DNA of 24,994 nt from Chara braunii (lineage: Eukaryota; Streptophyta; Charophyceae; Charales; Characeae), in NCBI GenBank assembly GCA_003427395.1, contig BFEA01000179.1, positions 2,038,932 through 2,063,925 of the forward strand, written 5' to 3'. The notes beneath the pieces are model-generated. The model was given only the letters and a program-made list of their open reading frames with translations, was not told the origin of the DNA and searched no databases. The translations under genes were made by a program, and so were the position numbers. Positions 9,571 through 19,654 of this stretch are shown one piece after another (positions within the stretch are counted from its first letter, which is position 1; each line of letters opens with the position of its first letter).

Positions 9571-10695
9571 TCAGGCAGTAGCCTTTTCGGACTTCTCCCT
9601 CAAACTTGGCGAGTGTCGCGGATCCACACCTAGCTTATGGTATCTGATAGCCTTGATGAGGTGCAGTAAGTCTGGGACTTTCAATGTTATCCCGGCCTCC
9701 TCGTCCTGAACCTCCTTTGGCCTCGACAAGTTGGCCCCTAATTCGACCTCTGTCTCTTTCTCTACTACCATTACTCCCAGGGCATCGTCCTCCTGTCTCC
9801 GCATTTTCTGTGGTAGCCCCATTTTGACCCACTGTTTCTTGCTGAATGCCTCCTCGATCATAATTTCTACCCTTTCCCTCATTCCTTCCATTCGTGCAAA
9901 AGCCCCCTTTCTGGCACTTTCTTCGAACGATGGTGACCATGTCGCTAATTTCCCCTTTGGCATGTCACCGCCTGTCCCGATGAGACGAAGTAGCTCACCA
10001 CGTCCTGTCACTGGGTCTTCTATGTCCACCATGTATGTTCCATCATGCAGGTGCATTCCGATCATCTCTACATTCGCACACCAAGGTCTCCCAAGGATTA
10101 TGTCATGGTCCATTTCGTCCATGACGGTCATCCGTTGGAACGACCAAATAGATTCCCTACCCCCGGCCTTGGCTGCGCACTTAGTAACATACACGGAGAA
10201 GGGAATTTCCCCGCCTGCCCCACGAACGCTTCCCGTTGTCTCTTTGTTTACTGAACATCCGGTAATCTTTGCAAAGTCTTTCCTAACGAGTGTTATTTCA
10301 GCCCCTCCATCTACGAGCGCATCGGTGTGGTGGCTTCCGATCTGGACTTTCAGCTTACCCACCGGTAGTGCATGAAAGCTAAGTTTTGTCCCTGGTGGTG
10401 CCCTCATAACCTCGCCACCTTCACGGTCTGGCAGGCTTAGCCGGATGTCTGCGAAGGCCTTCTCTAGCTCATCCAGGTCCCCGGGGATCCTTTGGAAGTT
10501 GGCGACTTCTCATGATGCCTCCTCTTCCTTCTCTTCCTCCTGCTGTTTTGTCCCTTCTTCTACCTCTATTCTTCGCCTCGCCAGTAGTTGTCTAAGGCCT
10601 TTCAGGAGCTTGGGGCTTGCCTGCAACATGGTTTGAAAAGAGACCGACACCATGGTCCCTAGCAGCTTGCTAAGGGTGTCATCGATCTCGGGCAT
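9571..10695 (-). pseudogene. Retropepsin-like aspartic protease region of gag-pol
   Basis: One frame runs from 10695 to 9571, with a TGA at 10510-10512 splitting it into 61 and 312 codons; the longer part includes 34 codons upstream of the Met at 10407. The protease core follows that Met: ALVDGGAEITLV (catalytic motif Asp-Gly-Gly-Ala, near 10311) and MDHDIILGRPWC, the conserved hydrophobic-Gly segment of retropepsins. Retropepsins normally have Asp-Thr/Ser-Gly-Ala, so the Gly at the second position is a variant; the catalytic Asp is kept. The N-terminal part (MPEIDDTLSKLLGTMVSVSF onward) is a helical, Glu/Lys-rich linker after the gag zinc knuckle. A charged tail leads towards RT. This domain cleaves the Gag-Pol precursor during particle maturation. 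Confidence 0.8.
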
Positions 10696-10914
10696 AGTTA
10701 GAATGAGGATCTGATACCGAAATTTTTTTTGGCCGAGGCAGCTTTGTCTACCGAAGCCTCTTCTCTAGGTTTTCCATAAACTTTCTCTTGCTCTTGTGCC
10801 TCAGCTTCTTGTGGCATCCCCGGGCCATCCCCAACATTTTCCATGACGGCGTCCTATACGACCTTCCTTTCTGCTGTTCGCTGCCTAGTGGTCACGTTCA
10901 CCCTATCTCGCACG
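10696..10914 (-). pseudogene. Gag-protease linker with frameshifts
   Basis: Reading continues from gag in a shifted frame (ENDVRDRVNVTTRQRTAERK, then a TAG, then a Glu/Ala-rich segment) and shifts again at a homopolymer of eight A on the - strand near 10722-10729. It then joins the protease-region frame. One base gained or lost in that A run would account for the second shift. Confidence 0.5.
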
Positions 10915-11607
10915 TCATTCTCTAAAATAAAATTGGCCTGTGGCCCGCGGCCCGCATCCTCGCGCCTGTTCCCAGGCGAGCTCCGCCACGGGCTCGGCCT
11001 CTACTGTGGCGACGTCGAGGTTGTTAAGTGTGATTACGGCCCGGCGCATCCCACCCGGGGAGTTCCAATTCACTTTCTCTCCTTGGGGGCCTATGATCTC
11101 TCCTCGTAACGTCCTGGAGCACCTTTTCTGCATGATGTCATGGTGAAGTCTTGGACACGCTCACACAAAGTGTCCGACCATCGTACAATACTTGCATTGC
11201 TCATTGGTCGGATCTCTCCTATTGAACCCCCGGTTAGCTATTCCTGCGGGAGCCACCGCCTCTTGTGGTGGGAGGGGGGGTCGAGCTGCTTGGGTTTGCG
11301 TCACTTGGGCTTGCATTACCATCAACGCGTTCTCTACCCTTTCGATCGTTCCATCTACCCCATGGACATGCTCGTGCTGACTTTTTATCCCTCTCTTTAC
11401 CTTATCGCCTGTCTTACCGGTTAAGTCTATGACCTCTCCTTCCTTCAGCAAGGCCAATGAGTCGGTTACAACCATCTTCTCAACAATGTCTGTTACGGTG
11501 CTGAAGTCGACGTCCCGTGTATTCATAAACTTTGTGGTCTGCTGGTAGGCCGATAGGATCTTATCTTTGTTGAACTCAGTGAATTGCCTGAGGAAGTATT
11601 TACTCAT
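10915..11607 (-). pseudogene. gag: Gag C-terminal half with CCHC zinc knuckle
   Basis: One frame from 11607 to 10915 contains a TGA at 11161-11163. The zinc knuckle reads C-K-Y-C-T-M-V-G-H-F-V-stop-A-C, a complete CX2CX4HX4C pattern (residues 138-151 of this segment) with the stop codon inside it. The knuckle is the nucleocapsid RNA-binding motif of retroelement Gag. Upstream is a capsid-like helical part (MSKYFLRQFTEFNKDKILSA) and a Pro/Gln-rich linker (AARPPLPPQEAVAP). Downstream, the frame runs through PRLHHDIMQKRCSRTLRGEI and stops at 10915, where a frameshift follows. A further shift within 11608-11657 separates it from the N-terminal Gag segment. Confidence 0.8.
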
Positions 11608-11657
11608 TATGCGATCAGTTACCCTCGGGACTCACAATGCTACGAGGGTGAATTCCC

Positions 11658-12749
11658 TCAGGAAATCGTTATATGTTGCAAAGTTCTCTCTACTGCAGCC
11701 AGCTCTGTCTCCGTAGCCATTTTCTCGGTCGCCAGATATTTTCGCATCATTACGTCACGGGCCTCCTTCCAGGATCCGTTGGTCACGACGATAGCCAGTA
11801 TGTCCCTCCCTAGGTTTAACGACACATGCTGCCCTAAGTGCTCCATCTTCTCTTCCTTGCTCCACCTTAGTAGTGCTGCCAAATTTTCGTTGTCTATCAA
11901 GAATTTCATGATATTAACCCCGTCGAATGTCAGCTTCTTCTTGGTGTCGGCCAGGTATCCCTGATTTTTATTTAGCGCCCGTGTGAGGGAAGACACCATT
12001 TTCTTAAGCCCCCCCTCGGTTCCTCCTGTTCAATTGGTGGTGTCGGAGCCTTGTTCTTCCTTATCGGTTCCCACCCCTTCTCCGAGCTTTGCCGTCCCTT
12101 CCGGGTCGAACCGGCGTAGCACCCTTTCTCTTAAGCTCCAAAGCCCTTCGCATCCCCTTGCGATTATGGGCGAAATCGCTGGTCGGCTTGCCCCACTGTC
12201 TATGGCCGCCGGGTTGGTAGCCTTCTCCGCCTCCTTTCCTGGGGACTCCGTTCTCTCCTTTCCTTTCTTGGTTGGCGTCTCCCTATGCTCCCCAGTCCTA
12301 TCCTTTCTCCTTTTTATAGTATCTTCTTGGCTCCCCCGCCCCTGGTTTGTTCCTTGATCTTTATTCAGCCCTTCTCCGGCGAAGTCCCCCTCGCCTTCGT
12401 TCATCATCTCCTCCAGGAGTTTTGCTTTATACTCCTCCGTTCTCCTTTTTATCTCGGCTAGTTCCTTCCAGGTGTCGGTTAGCCTTACCTTCTTTGACAG
12501 CGCGCCGTCAGATGCTCGTGGCGCCAGACTGCCTTTACTCTTATCGCCCCTAGTTTCTTGAGTTCCTCATTCGCTCCCTCCGGCTTTTCCTAAGCTTTCC
12601 TCGGTTGTCACTTCCTTTCTTCCTCCCTTAGTACCTTCTGGATTTACCGATTCTCGGTCCCTCACGGACCCCTCGTTCTGCTCTACGTCCTTCTCTGTGC
12701 CCTGACTCCCCTTGCTTCGCAGGCTTCCTGCTTCCTCCTCTGTCGCCAT
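11658..12749 (-). pseudogene. gag: Gag N-terminal half, two in-frame TGA stops
   Basis: The ATG at 12749 begins a single frame running to 11658 that is interrupted only by TGA at 12567-12569 and 12030-12032. The first part is highly charged and disordered (MATEEEAGSLRSKGSQGTEK), then a helical segment (LTDTWKELAEIKRRTEEYKA) and another charged stretch. After the second stop comes a capsid-like domain: GYLADTKKKLTFDGVNIMKF, WSKEEKMEHLGQHVSLNLGR and MRKYLATEKMATETELAAVE. Gag forms the element's particle. I assign it to Gag from its position upstream of the CCHC knuckle and its composition. Confidence 0.7.
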
Positions 12750-13051
12750 CCTTTTCTAATCCTGCACATAGGAAAAAAAAATTCCGAAATGGCCAGTTGT
12801 TCACAACTTTCCAGATTTCCAGACCCTAAGGTTTGCTACAGTCTCCCCACGTTTGCCATTTCAATATTTTATGTTTTACAGTGGCGGTAGCAAGCCTGTC
12901 CGCCTTCACTTTGCGGGGTACCTCTTGCCTTTCCTGTCGGAAAGTCTGTTGCCGGGTTTCGGTGTTTTGTCACCACCGTGCCTCGGTTCTAAGGTGGCGT
13001 GTCCATGGCGGGTGGGTCCTTCTTTCGAAGATGACCTTTTGCCTTCCCAGC
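12750..13051. other. Spacer between small ORF and gag
   Basis: On the - strand the frame after the small ORF's TAG continues with basic segments (AGKAKGHLRKKDPPAMDTPP) and further stops, suggesting decayed coding. A run of nine A lies at 12772-12780 on the + strand, just upstream of the gag ATG. No regulatory signal is identifiable. Confidence 0.4.
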
Positions 13052-13222
13052 CTATGGATACCCCTGACGTCCTTGGTAGTAGTGGTCATTATAGTCCCTT
13101 TCTGGCACACCCGTAGATGGCGTAGGACTCCAACCACTACCCCCTCCCCCGCAGATCACTATTCTTGCTTTTGTCTCTATCATCCCATAGCTAGAGTTCA
13201 CCTTTGCCACCTTCCCAGACAT
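13052..13222 (-). CDS. Small Gly-rich ORF (56 aa) directly after module 4
   Basis: The ATG at 13222 lies 3 bp beyond the stop of the module 4 ORF and opens 56 codons ending in TAG at 13052-13054. The product begins MSGKVAKVNSSYGMIETKAR and has a GGGGSGW turn and an aromatic/charged end (ERDYNDHYYQGRQGYP). Coding-like sequence continues after the TAG in the same frame, so this may be the first part of a longer ORF broken by a nonsense change, possibly an N-terminal gag-associated segment. No family is recognised. Confidence 0.35.
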   Translation of the reverse strand: MSGKVAKVNSSYGMIETKARIVICGGGGSGWSPTPSTGVPERDYNDHYYQGRQGYP

Positions 13223-13227
13223 TTTTC

Positions 13228-14013
13228 TCACACCGGTTCCTCAGGCCCGTCTTGTTCGTCAGGTTCTTCGAATAGGCTAGCCAACCCCGCAAGGTAGTTT
13301 TCCCCCATTCCTATGTCTCTGATAATTATCGGCTCATATTCTTCAAAAGCCAAGAGTGGCACCCCAAATATCAGGATCTCGATGAGTTCTAGTAACTCAC
13401 GGGTCCGATTTCCCCAAAACGGACCGTGTCTTACCAACACATCGTAAAACATTCTTGTCGTCTGTGGCTGGAAATGGTGAATCCAGGTTAGGGTTGAGTT
13501 CACCAGTTCTCTTGCCCTCGAGAGGCTGCCAAATACCAAATCTATCATGAAGCGGGGTACTTGACACCGCAACCCTGCCATTGGGGCTCTAAACTCTCGC
13601 CATCCTCCTACTTCCACCCGGGTTCTTAGCCCCACATTTCTTCTCCCCCGAACTTCCTGGCCTATCCGGTTTAATGCCCTGGCCGCCCTCTGGAAGATTG
13701 GCAGCAGTCCATGCCCTAGTGCCATCTCGGTTCCTAGCATGTGCCAACCAATCTCAGGTAAGTACACAGTCCTGGTCACCCTCAGGTCGGTGTATAAGTC
13801 GTCTCCTGGCCCCCTATTGAACCTCATGCCGCTCCATAGGCATTCCACCATCATGAAGGTTTGGTCCCTCCCCAAGGTCACAACTCTCCATTCCGTGTCA
13901 ATTCCTCGGACCTCGTAACTCGCTGGGAGCGACACCTCCCATCCGTTACTGCTTTCCGTGGGTGGTAGAGGGTGCGTGGGTCGTCGCGACGTTCGGGTGC
14001 GTCTCATCGCCAT
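13228..14013 (-). CDS. Tandem-array ORF, module 4 (intact, 261 aa)
   Basis: This is the only fully open copy of the four-unit array. The ATG at 14013 is chosen; the frame is open ten codons further to a TTG. After a basic N terminus (MAMRRTRTSRRPTHPLPP) come the shared family motifs: SNGWEVSLPASYEVRG, TRTVYLPEIGWHML, MALGHGLLPIFQRAARAL, EVGGWREFRAPMAG, CQVPRFMIDLVFGS, RHGPFWGNRTRELLELIEIL and IIRDIGMGENYLAGLASLFE, with an acidic tail (EEPDEQDGPEEP). No transmembrane segment, zinc finger or nuclease motif is visible. The family is unknown to me. It lies on the same strand as gag, whose ATG is 0.5 kb downstream. The intact state suggests the youngest copy or the one under most recent constraint. 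Confidence 0.6.
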   Translation of the reverse strand: MAMRRTRTSRRPTHPLPPTESSNGWEVSLPASYEVRGIDTEWRVVTLGRDQTFMMVECLWSGMRFNRGPGDDLYTDLRVTRTVYLPEIGWHMLGTEMALGHGLLPIFQRAARALNRIGQEVRGRRNVGLRTRVEVGGWREFRAPMAGLRCQVPRFMIDLVFGSLSRARELVNSTLTWIHHFQPQTTRMFYDVLVRHGPFWGNRTRELLELIEILIFGVPLLAFEEYEPIIIRDIGMGENYLAGLASLFEEPDEQDGPEEPV

Positions 14014-14149
14014 TGTCGGTTGGTAGGTTCCTGCATAGTTCAAACAGAAAGCGAATTCCTCTTATTTCATCCGCTCCCCTAGACATTGCTAGCTATCCTC
14101 CTGCCTTCTTACCACATCCTTTTTGTCGCCCTTGTTTTTCCTTTCCTCT

Positions 14150-14926
14150 CTATTGGCCTGCCTCCTCCTCTGGTCGCTCGAACAAACGATGAACATCGTT
14201 TAGGTAGGTCATTCCGCGACTTACCTCGCGCCTAATTACTCTCCACATGGTTTCATCATTTATTAGCGGGGCTCTTGGTCTAGTAGTCACAACCGCTTGT
14301 AATATGCATAGTACTTCGTACCCCTGTTTGTCCTCAAAGGGCCCCATCTCCAGGAAGGGCCGATAATATTCTTGATACACCTATACTTCTTCAAAGCTTA
14401 GCCTAGCCAGTGCCGCTACTGCTTGCTCAACTCGTTCTATACCTCCCATTTGCCTTAGTAGGAAGGGCGGCAGGCTCATCCGTACGATTTCGTTTGGTAG
14501 GTTAAAGGTTTCTGCCATGACGGTCCCTACTTCGGTTGTTATGTCGTCCCGTTCTGGATCCGCGAACTTGAACCCCTCTCGCCAGGTTGTTTGCCAAGCC
14601 CCCTCAAGTATACGTACGGGGTCTCCTCCAGACGCCAAGGTGATCCCAAAGGTGCGCCACCCCTCTTCTGACAGGTACAGCGAACCCATGGCGTGTACGC
14701 GTTTCGGAAGATCCAAGCTCACGTCCCCAAATTACCCCCTTGCCCGCCATTCCAATTCCACTACTAGGTACACCGTATCTTCCACCAGCTCTACCCCGAC
14801 CCAGTCCATCACCGGGTTGCTCACTCCGTTCCTGGCCGGCATGCTTATCTCTACCCCGCCATCTATCCTGCTGGGCGTCAAGATCTCTCGCGGCCTATTT
14901 TCCCACAACACCATTCTCCGAGCCAT
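14150..14926 (-). pseudogene. Tandem-array ORF, module 3 (two nonsense stops)
   Basis: Starting at the ATG at 14926 (MARRMVLWENRPRE), one frame runs to 14150 and is interrupted by TAA at 14732-14734 and TAG at 14381-14383. Shared motifs in order: IDGGVEISMPARNG, AMGSLYLSEEGWRTFG, TLASGGDPVRILEGAWQTTW, LPPFLLRQMGG, EMGPFEDKQGYEVLCILQAV and IRREVSRGMTYLNDVHRLFE, ending in acidic RPEEEAGQ. The frame is preserved throughout, so only the two stops disable it. It matches module 2 more closely in the first half than it matches module 4. The function is unknown. Confidence 0.6.
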
Positions 14927-15125
14927 TTTGTGGTGTCTTCCTCCACGCCCCCCTTCAACCGACCGCTGCACTCATCGAAAAAAAGTTCGCGCTTTCCTGG
15001 TTTAGTCTCCTTTTTCCATTCCACGACACCGTTTTCCTGCCTAATGGACATTAGTTCCCGACGTTGTCCCTACTTCATACATATTATGATCTCGTCTCCC
15101 CTTTGCCTAAGTGCTGATCTTTCGG

Positions 15126-15878
15126 CTATACCCATAGTACCTCGAACAATAGGAACACATCTCCTATATACGAGAGGGTCGCTGCCACCTCGCGGCGAAG
15201 TATCGCATCCTCGGCCCCATCGTCCACCTCGAGTCAGTCTTCCTTAAAAATTTTCAGGATGTCGATGACCTCTCTTGCCCTATCCCCGTGGAACGGTCCC
15301 ATTTCCAACAAGATCTTGTAGCAAGCGTCGACTAGCCATGAAAAGTTCAAGTTTACTTCGTCTAAGGTTTTTGCCACCGCGAGGATGTGTTCGTATCCTC
15401 CAAACCAGTCTGCTACAAAGCACGGCACCCAGACCTGAACTATCTGGCACGGCAGCCTGAATTCCTCCCACCCTCCTATCGCAACGCTACTGCTTACCTC
15501 ATCCCACCCTTTGTTGGCGAATTTGTAGCCCATATTACGAGTTCGTCGCTCGGCCTCTCCTAAGATCCACATTGGGTCTTGCCCAGACGCCAACGTTACG
15601 CAGAACAGATGCCACCCCCTTCTTGAGAAGTAGATCGTCTCGAGGGCTTCTACATTTCCCTCAGCTATGTCGTCCCATCCTTCTTCCTCCCTCAACCGGT
15701 TCCATACTCTTTCTACTCATACGAACGATAGTGCTGATGCGATTGCTTCCCCTACCCAGTCACAAGTCGCTCCTCTCCACTCATGTCTTGTTGGTAGGGC
15801 CATCTCTACTCCTCCCTCGAACTGTCTTGGCTCCCACCCCCTAAACATCCGGTTGTTTAAGCGTTGTTCCCTAGCCAT
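15126..15878 (-). pseudogene. Tandem-array ORF, module 2 (two nonsense stops)
   Basis: The ATG at 15878 (MAREQRLNNRMFRGWEP) starts a frame reaching a TAG at 15126, interrupted by TGA at 15717-15719 and 15234-15236. The frame is also open upstream to an ATG at 15977, overlapping the end of module 1. Shared motifs: FEGGVEMALPTRHEWRG, ETIYFSRRGWHLFC, TLASGQDPMWILGEAERRTR, AIGGWEEFRLPCQI, VPCFVADWFGG, EMGPFHGDRAREVIDILKIF and LRREVAATLSYIGDVFLLFE. It is a clear paralogue of modules 1, 3 and 4. Each stop could come from one C-to-T or G-to-A change. Confidence 0.6.
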
Positions 15879-15936
15879 GCTGGTACCCTGCACAACGTCG
15901 ACCACCCCTATCATTTTTGCCCTGCGGACCCTTTCC

Positions 15937-16981
15937 TCAAAAGTCCAAGTCTTCGATTGCATCATTTTCGTCTTCATCGGTAAGATCGTCCTCTCCCTCG
16001 TACCATAGATCTTTCAACCCGTCCACAAACATTTCTCCTATCGCCACATTCCTATAAATTCTCTTCCAATGGACGGAACTCGGAACAAACACCTCAATCG
16101 TGTTGAGGCACTTTAGTATCTCAGCCGGTTCCTTTGCCCAATTTCCTTCGAAGGGTCCCATTTCGACCGATAGACGGAAGAAGTCCTATCGAGCGCCCTG
16201 GTACAACCCGAGGCTCGTCATGGACTGGCATATCCGCACCAGCCTACTCCGGGTCCCGAAGACAGCGTCCACCAAGAATGAAGGCACAGTGCAACTCATT
16301 ATCTTGAGCGGCCGCCTTACGTTCCCTCTATCTCCGAGTTCCACCCGCACATCTATCTTTTTCATTTTCATTTCCACCCGCAGACACGCAGCCCGCACTA
16401 CTTCCCGTCTCGCCTGCCTAAATAATTGGTACGGGACTATCCCTAACGCCAAGTCTACCACCATTGCGTTCTCCCCTTCCTTGGACAGGTAAATCCAACC
16501 CCGGGCTTCCACAGTCCCCCGAAATTCCAAATCTGTCAGGCTTGGCATTAGCCGGGTTGGGCTGACCTTGGTCCACTGTGTTTCTATCCAAAGGAAGGCA
16601 TCCCCGCCGCCCAACATTGTGGTTTGATACGCCGGCTCCAAATCTGTCTAGGTCCCTTCCTCCGGCAAAACGACATATACCCCGTCCCTAACATCTATTG
16701 GCATTTCTGGTCCGCTGGAATAGATTGGGGATGACAGCCGCCACGCCATCTCGGTTCCAGCACTCGACCCTGTTTTTCACAGCCAAACACCGCCCCCGGT
16801 TCTCGGGTCCGATCAGCCTAAATCCTGGATGAAAATATTTCAGATCCCTCATCAAGGTCTAGCCTAGTTTACCTCCCCAATTCTCAAATTATAACCTCCT
16901 TCCGATACCCCCAAGTCGCCCCTCTTCACCCAGCTCATTTTCTTGGTTTCTTTCAAGTTGACCTCTATCTCTTCGTCTCAT
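15937..16981 (-). pseudogene. Tandem-array ORF, module 1 (stops and one frameshift)
   Basis: The most 5' copy. From an ATG at 16981 (MRRRDRGQLERNQENELGEE) the frame passes two stops to ATG 16852 (MRDLKYFHPGFRLIG), then shifts phase near 16690. It continues as EMPIDVRDGVYVVLPEEG and ARGWIYLSKEGENAMV, then DLALGIVPYQLFRQARREVV, ELGDRGNVRRPLKI, VPSFLVDAVFGT, a TAG at 16186-16188, EMGPFEGNWAKEPAEILKCL and IYRNVAIGEMFVDGLKDLWY, ending in a strongly acidic tail (GEDDLTDEDENDAIEDLDF). It shares every main block with module 4. The N-terminal Arg-rich lead is longer than in the other copies. Confidence 0.55.
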
Positions 16982-17152
16982 GATCTTCACTCACTCGTGC
17001 AGACTTAGGCAGGGGGTGAGAATAGACTAGAATCATAGCCCCGCCCAACAGCTCATTCGCAATCATCTTTACAGAGGGGGATACAAAACACGAAAACTCA
17101 GGCAATCTCACATACAAGGGACGGTCATCTCCTCACCGGCCTTTTCCCCAAA

Positions 17153-17905
17153 GTGGTCTTTCTACTGTTACCATCGGCAGAGTTTTATCCCATACCTAAA
17201 GCACAGCTCAATCGTCGCGAGCGAGGTACGCAGGCTCCGGCACAGGGCATCACCCCTCTCCGTTTGCCCAAAATACCCCATCCCGTCTTGTCGCTCTTGC
17301 ACACCCCATTGGTACCGGAAATCACCCTGCGCACCTCGCTAGGAGCAAAAGTCAGTCGTCCGGACATTCACTTCCATCGGTCCGATAAAAATCAGCCTTT
17401 CCCAAACCGTATTACGGGAGGCTACTAATCGTCTTCGAGACTCCCTCCCTGCCTCACATGAAGTGGTCCTTCCCCGCTAGCCGACAAGCTAAAGCCCCGC
17501 CTGAGGAGACGTTTCGCGTTCCGTCTGGGCAAGGTGTCGAGCCATGCTCGGTCCACCCGGGAGAGAGTGCTACTAATCAACCGGCGAGACCAACTCCTGT
17601 CCGACAGCTCGGTGGCCCGACCTCCACACATGGGACCTGGCGGCACTACAATAGAAACGATGTTTCGCAATCCCGCACCAGCTGGTGCAGACCCATCCTT
17701 TCCTTTCGAAAGGCAGGACGCTCAATTTCCCTCATGCAGATCACAAGTCCCAAGCGGGACATACATAGAACAAGTGTTTTTCCCAAAGGTGCATCCTGCG
17801 CAACCTACCCAAATCTCACAGTTTTCTCTCAGGACAGTGTGTGCCACTCCCCCTATTCTCCATACACAGTGGTTGGTTCCTTCTCATGAGCATCTTCAAA
17901 GGTGA
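17153..17905 (+). pseudogene. Decayed + strand coding segment, unknown
   Basis: One + strand frame is open from 17153 to 17905 except for TAA at 17426-17428 and TGA at 17456-17458. It encodes a Pro/Ser/Arg-rich, disordered-looking product, for example LRLPKIPHPVLSLLHTPLVP, then PPHMGPGGTTIETMFRNPAP and PSGTYIEQVFFPKVHPAQPT. It runs opposite to the retrotransposon and lies between the ORF array and the 5' LTR, so it could be a captured fragment or a separate insertion. There is no recognised domain. An overlapping frame at 17458-17889 is also open, so the coding call is weak. Confidence 0.3.
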
Positions 17906-18490
17906 GCTAGTTTTCTTTGGAGTCTAGCAACTCCCTTCTTTCGCAAGTGCCTTCCTTCGTCTATCCTTTCATAGGGTAGGATTGTTCCTTCTCGATGACC
18001 CTTGTGTTCATGTTGGTTCCCTCAAGCATTTCAAGTGTATAGTGCATGAGCCCGCTGGGCTAAGAGGAAGAAGGGAGAAAAGCACCCAGCCGGTCGGATC
18101 ACTCGCCGCGGGATTTCATTGGACCTCGGCCGAAGCTGAAGTACCAACCGCCTGCCAGGTAACCGGAGCCCTTCTTTCATACGAAGAGGAAGGGTCGACC
18201 TACGACTTGCCCAAAGCTTCCCCGGACTGGCGAACACCAGCATCAGAGGAAGGGGGGCTAGAGCTACTCCTCAAAGGAGTGAGCTGATCAAATGTGCAAT
18301 CATGCATGTTATACCTCCAGGTCTGGCCATGCCATGCGCCCAGCCACCCTCAGGTCTGATTCTCTCAAGGGAAAGAGCAAGCACAAGTCTGATTTCCTTC
18401 TCCTTAGTTGTGTACACGGTCTTGCGTTGGGCGCCCCCTTTGGGATCGCAAGGGTCAGTTTAACCCCATGCCCGAAACCTCCACCATTTT
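17906..18490. other. Leader region next to the 5' LTR
   Basis: The frame 17982-18287 (+) encodes a 101-residue segment (ending in GGLELLLKGVS) with no recognised motif. On the - strand the bases just inside the LTR end (18490 downward) read aaaatggtggaggtttcggg. The TGG a few bases from the LTR is where a tRNA primer-binding site would start, but I cannot match it to a specific tRNA. Confidence 0.35.
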
Positions 18491-19615
18491 TGTAGGGCCA
18501 AAGCCCGGTAGACTTTCGAGTCTTGGTCGACCCCACTGCGGGTCCCAGTTGGCTCGGCCCGCCCACGCTCATGCTCAAGGCGCGGGCCGTTTGTCCCAGG
18601 GTCACCCCCACCTAGTGCTTTGAGATGGATGGGGGTGGGCCGCCGAGCGAGAGAGCTTTGACATTGGGGATGTAGCTCAGCCCTTGCGCCGGGTGGTAGT
18701 CTCGCTGGTCATTACACAAGCGCTGATTTTTTGATTCTTGGTTGTGTTCTCAAGCAAATGCTCCTTCCAATACGCAGGCAGTCCATGGGTTCTTTGAGAG
18801 TTCATTTTCTTTTGTGCATAGGTTAAGCGTCATCCTTAGGCCACACACCATTTCCCTGAACACAACAATCCTATGGCGTCATCGGGGTGCGGCAACGCCG
18901 TCTTTCCCCTCGCCTCTGCGCACCGCTCGTGCCTCACACATTCCATCCATTGTCATTGGTGCATGCCCCTTAGTCCTTTCGGAGCTTTCATACGCATGCA
19001 CATGCTACTTCACATTTCGATCAGCAAAAGTCCCACTCCTTTCTTTCATTCATACTCCAAGCCTCGTGGACAAAGGTCTCTTTTCATGGGTCGATTTTAC
19101 ACTAAGGGGCCCGTAGCCCCTTTGCCCCCTCTTCCCTTTTCTTTTGTCGCCCGACTTCCCCGGCCTGGTCCCGCCCAAGGCATCCCAAGGCTTACTCACC
19201 TGCACAAACCCACACAAAGGCAAAGACCGATGCAATCCCCCATTGGGGTCAACACATAGCCCTTCCCGCATGCCGAACTTTCTTTTTCTTTGGTTTCTCT
19301 TCATTCTTCGTCCTTTGCTCAATCAGTCCATCCTCTTCTCATAGTCATGTAGTCGGGGAAATGGTTGAGTCAACCGACCTTGCTTTAAGTACGAACTTTG
19401 TCTAGTCCCTTTTTCCGGACTTGACTTCTCTCAATCGCTCACGTGTCTTTTCCTTTCCTTCTCGGCGGCGCAAGGGACCGGCAACCCTCCCCTTGCCCAC
19501 TTTTTTCGCCAAGTGAGGACAATTTTTTTTCACCGTTCGTTCCCTGACAATGTAACAAGTGAGTGTTGAAGGATTAGTTATATGCCAAATGGTGGAAGGG
19601 GGGTAGGGTAAGATG

Positions 19616-19647
<32 letters not shown>

Positions 19648-19654
19648 AGAGAGA
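19616..19654 (+). repeat. (GA)n / poly(G) microsatellite
   Basis: A GA dinucleotide run is followed by a G run and more GA. It is the counterpart of the CT run at 266-320 in the inverted left copy. Confidence 0.9.

Noticed and set aside
9731-10375. Long + strand ORF of 214 codons
   Set aside because: It lies antisense to the protease region, has biased Ser/Pro composition and no motifs, and is a shadow of the real - strand frame.
6998-18818. A simple short-LTR element with ~330-bp LTRs at both ends
   Set aside because: Homology between the right and inverted left copies continues about 1.4 kb beyond the 330-bp block, and the 5-bp flanks do not match, so the low-end block is more likely a truncated long LTR.
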